Both the position numbers and the translations under genes were made by a program. This document shows, in pieces, positions 31,545-33,313 of a stretch of DNA of 33,313 nt. Under the pieces are notes generated by a model. The model was not told the origin of the DNA. It made no database searches and saw only the letters and a list, made by a program, of their open reading frames with translations. Within the stretch, counting starts at the first letter, position 1. Each line of letters begins with the position of its first letter. Origin of the DNA: JBFHFS01 sp041583495 (GTDB lineage Bacteria; Bacteroidota; Bacteroidia; Bacteroidales; Marinilabiliaceae); contig JBFHFS010000054.1 in the NCBI GenBank assembly GCA_041583495.1, positions 1 to 33,313 of the forward strand, in the 5' to 3' direction.

Positions 31545-33313
31545 CCACCTTCTCTCTCATGCTGCATCCCTCCGTGGTGATCTGAATCAGGTAAATTCCC
31601 CCGGGGATACCCTCGAGTGAAATATCCGTTTCGCACGCCTGGTTATGTCCATGCTTCACCATTCGGCCGATAAGGTCGCATAGGGTGTAAGAGAAAGCCT
31701 GCGGGTTTTCCAGTTCAACATGCAGGTGCCCGGTGCCATTCGGGTTAGGAAAGAGGGTGACCCCTCCCCTTTCCGGGAATTCGAAACCCAGAGCCAGTTG
31801 CCCCGAGAGGATGAAGCTATCGATGGTCCAGCGGGTGGCCTCCTGGTTATTGTTGGTGTCGTATTTAAAGGCCAGATATACTGCCCCTTCAATGGCGCTG
31901 ACATCCAACTCGGAAAAACTCAACTCCCGTGTCGTGCTGCCGGTATGCAAGGGAATATCCACGTTTGGAACCCTCTCCCAGGTAAAGGAAGAAGGACTGG
32001 GCCCCCCATCGTAGTCGGATGAGTAGAGAAGCTCCAGACGGGTATCTCCGTATCGGGAGGCCGCGAAGAAACTGAGCCTTTCGGCGCTGAATTCGTCAAA
32101 ATCAATTTTACGGGTGGTAATGAGCCAGTCGGTGCTGGGTACCTGGCCATTGTCGTAAGCATTCATCTGCATGGCAGCGCTGTTGTTTTCACCATATTGA
32201 TCCATACAGGTCCAGTCAATATCGCTGAGTTCACTAACTGCCATAAAATTATCGGAGACCTGCAAGCAATGGTCAAAATCCTCAGAAATCAGATAGACCG
32301 GCTGCGATAGGGTGCTGAAAACCAGTGGCTCACTGGCATCGGAGAGATTACCCGAAGCATCCACGGCGAAAACAACTATCGAATAGCTGGTCTGAGGCAA
32401 AAGACCGGTTAAGGTCAGTTGGGTTTGAGCTGAAGTACCCACTACCGTTCCATCTTGTTTGATAAGGTAATGATCGACCCCCACATTATCGGAGGAGGCA
32501 GCCCAGCTTAACTCTGCAGATGACCAGCTGAGATTTGAAACAGCCAAATCCGAGGGTATGGAAGGAGCTTGCGTATCCGGATCGGGATTCCAGATCAGAT
32601 CGGCATAGGAAGGGTGGTCGATAAACGGATTGCGATTACCCTGAAACTCAAAGGCTGCGTCGTTGCGCGACCACTCCCTTTGCGAAACCGGATCGGCATG
32701 ATGCCATTCCAACAACATGGCGAGCATCCAATCTTCAAACACCTGATCGGAAGTGCCATTCAGCGTATTTTGACTTCCATCGTTAACGTTTTCCCAACTG
32801 GCAATACGGTCTTCATACCGGGTAGCCATATAAAAATAGACGCGTGCAATATCGCCCTTAAATTCATCGATAGGCTCGAACACCTCGCCCCGATAAGCAT
32901 TGGGATAGTCGTAGGAATTGTTCCCTTTTTTGGAACCATTGTAGGATGTGTAGGTCGCATTGGCCACTTCGCCAAAGGGCAAATGACCTCTCTGTCCATT
33001 CACATAACCATCGGTGGGATAAACGGCCTGAATATCGTCCTTCATGGGCGATTGCTCATTGAACCAGCTTTGGGGCATCAGGTGCTCCCGGTTGTAACAC
33101 GAACCTTCGCCACTGTAGTTCCCGCATTGGTCAGAGCCCAGTGAATAATTGTAGCTATCTGTCCCAAAGGGGTTCTCGGAGTAGATATCCAGTAAACTTC
33201 CGTCCTTCTCGTATGAGGAATCCCGGTCGGTGGTGAAATACCCTTCCCACAGAGCACTGTAGCCCCTGGAGATATGACCGGCAGTGATAATCTCACTCAA
33301 GGCGGTTTTTAAT
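31531..33313 (-). CDS. T9SS-secreted endonuclease I family nuclease, 5' end cut by the window
   Basis: 594 residues visible; the frame is still open at the right edge (LKTALSEIITAGH...), so the signal peptide is missing from view. Domain order: endonuclease I (PF04231; about residues 1-235 with 'SCYNREHLMPQSWF' and 'VYFYMATRYED', holding the catalytic His/Glu and metal ligands), a fibronectin type III domain ('PSIPSDLAVSNLSWSSAELSWAASSDNVGV', about 250-335), a jelly-roll adhesion domain of the choice-of-anchor J kind ('ISEDFDHCLQV', 'ATRWTIDSFILSG'), and a C-terminal T9SS type A sorting domain ('LFPNPNGTGHLHVELENPQ', 'IPGGIYLIQI', 'REKVVIL'). It should be secreted and surface-bound or released, cutting extracellular DNA or RNA for nutrients or in biofilm. 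Confidence 0.93.
   Translation of the reverse strand, partial: LKTALSEIITAGHISRGYSALWEGYFTTDRDSSYEKDGSLLDIYSENPFGTDSYNYSLGSDQCGNYSGEGSCYNREHLMPQSWFNEQSPMKDDIQAVYPTDGYVNGQRGHLPFGEVANATYTSYNGSKKGNNSYDYPNAYRGEVFEPIDEFKGDIARVYFYMATRYEDRIASWENVNDGSQNTLNGTSDQVFEDWMLAMLLEWHHADPVSQREWSRNDAAFEFQGNRNPFIDHPSYADLIWNPDPDTQAPSIPSDLAVSNLSWSSAELSWAASSDNVGVDHYLIKQDGTVVGTSAQTQLTLTGLLPQTSYSIVVFAVDASGNLSDASEPLVFSTLSQPVYLISEDFDHCLQVSDNFMAVSELSDIDWTCMDQYGENNSAAMQMNAYDNGQVPSTDWLITTRKIDFDEFSAERLSFFAASRYGDTRLELLYSSDYDGGPSPSSFTWERVPNVDIPLHTGSTTRELSFSELDVSAIEGAVYLAFKYDTNNNQEATRWTIDSFILSGQLALGFEFPERGGVTLFPNPNGTGHLHVELENPQAFSYTLCDLIGRMVKHGHNQACETDISLEGIPGGIYLIQITTEGCSMREKVVILP

Overview
The window looks like a chromosome segment from a Bacteroidetes bacterium, probably a Bacteroidales/Marinilabiliales-type marine or sediment organism. 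This is inferred from two SusC/SusD pairs, an ECF-sigma/FecR pair, a C-terminal type IX secretion (T9SS) sorting domain, weak Shine-Dalgarno sequences and promoters of the TTTG / TAnnTTTG type. I see no tRNA, rRNA or CRISPR array.

Left part (1-11880): a polysaccharide utilization locus, all on the minus strand. In transcription order it holds an (alpha/alpha)6 glycoside hydrolase, a GH92 mannosidase-like lipoprotein, a lactonase-type beta-propeller, SusC, SusD and the start of a LacI-family regulator cut by the window edge. Four near-identical palindromes (core GCCAAACCGGTTT) sit upstream of the hydrolase, upstream of a decayed gene remnant, upstream of SusC and upstream of the lacI gene. They probably form the local operator set of this regulator. 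The SusC gene carries an apparent one-base frameshift near its N-terminus.

Middle part (12450-21200): a visibly more A/T-rich module on the minus strand: ECF sigma factor, FecR anti-sigma, an STN-containing SusC and a SusD, without any enzyme. It is followed by decayed DNA: remnants of IS4-like and IS5-like transposases, a degraded partial copy of the GH92 gene in direct orientation with the intact one, and a nested hairpin repeat. One transposase remnant lies between the sigma and FecR genes.

Right part (21343-33313): housekeeping and salvage genes. On the plus strand are an exported C69-type peptidase and then a TPP riboswitch with a terminator hairpin. The riboswitch heads a run of a SAM methyltransferase, thiM, thiE, thiL, thiD and tenA. 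This set salvages hydroxyethylthiazole and hydroxymethylpyrimidine and completes TPP; thiC, thiG, thiH, thiS and thiF are not in the window. On the minus strand are a flavin reductase-like protein and pyrB-pyrI (aspartate transcarbamoylase) with a possible attenuator leader. The end holds an exported glutathione peroxidase (plus strand) and, convergent with it, a T9SS-secreted endonuclease I cut by the right edge.

The points most worth a second look are the four-site LacI regulon with one site in front of a ghost gene, plus-strand terminator hairpins in both susC leaders (candidate antisense RNAs), the susC frameshift, the GH92 duplication flanking the sigma/SusCD module, and the riboswitch-controlled methyltransferase of unknown role.
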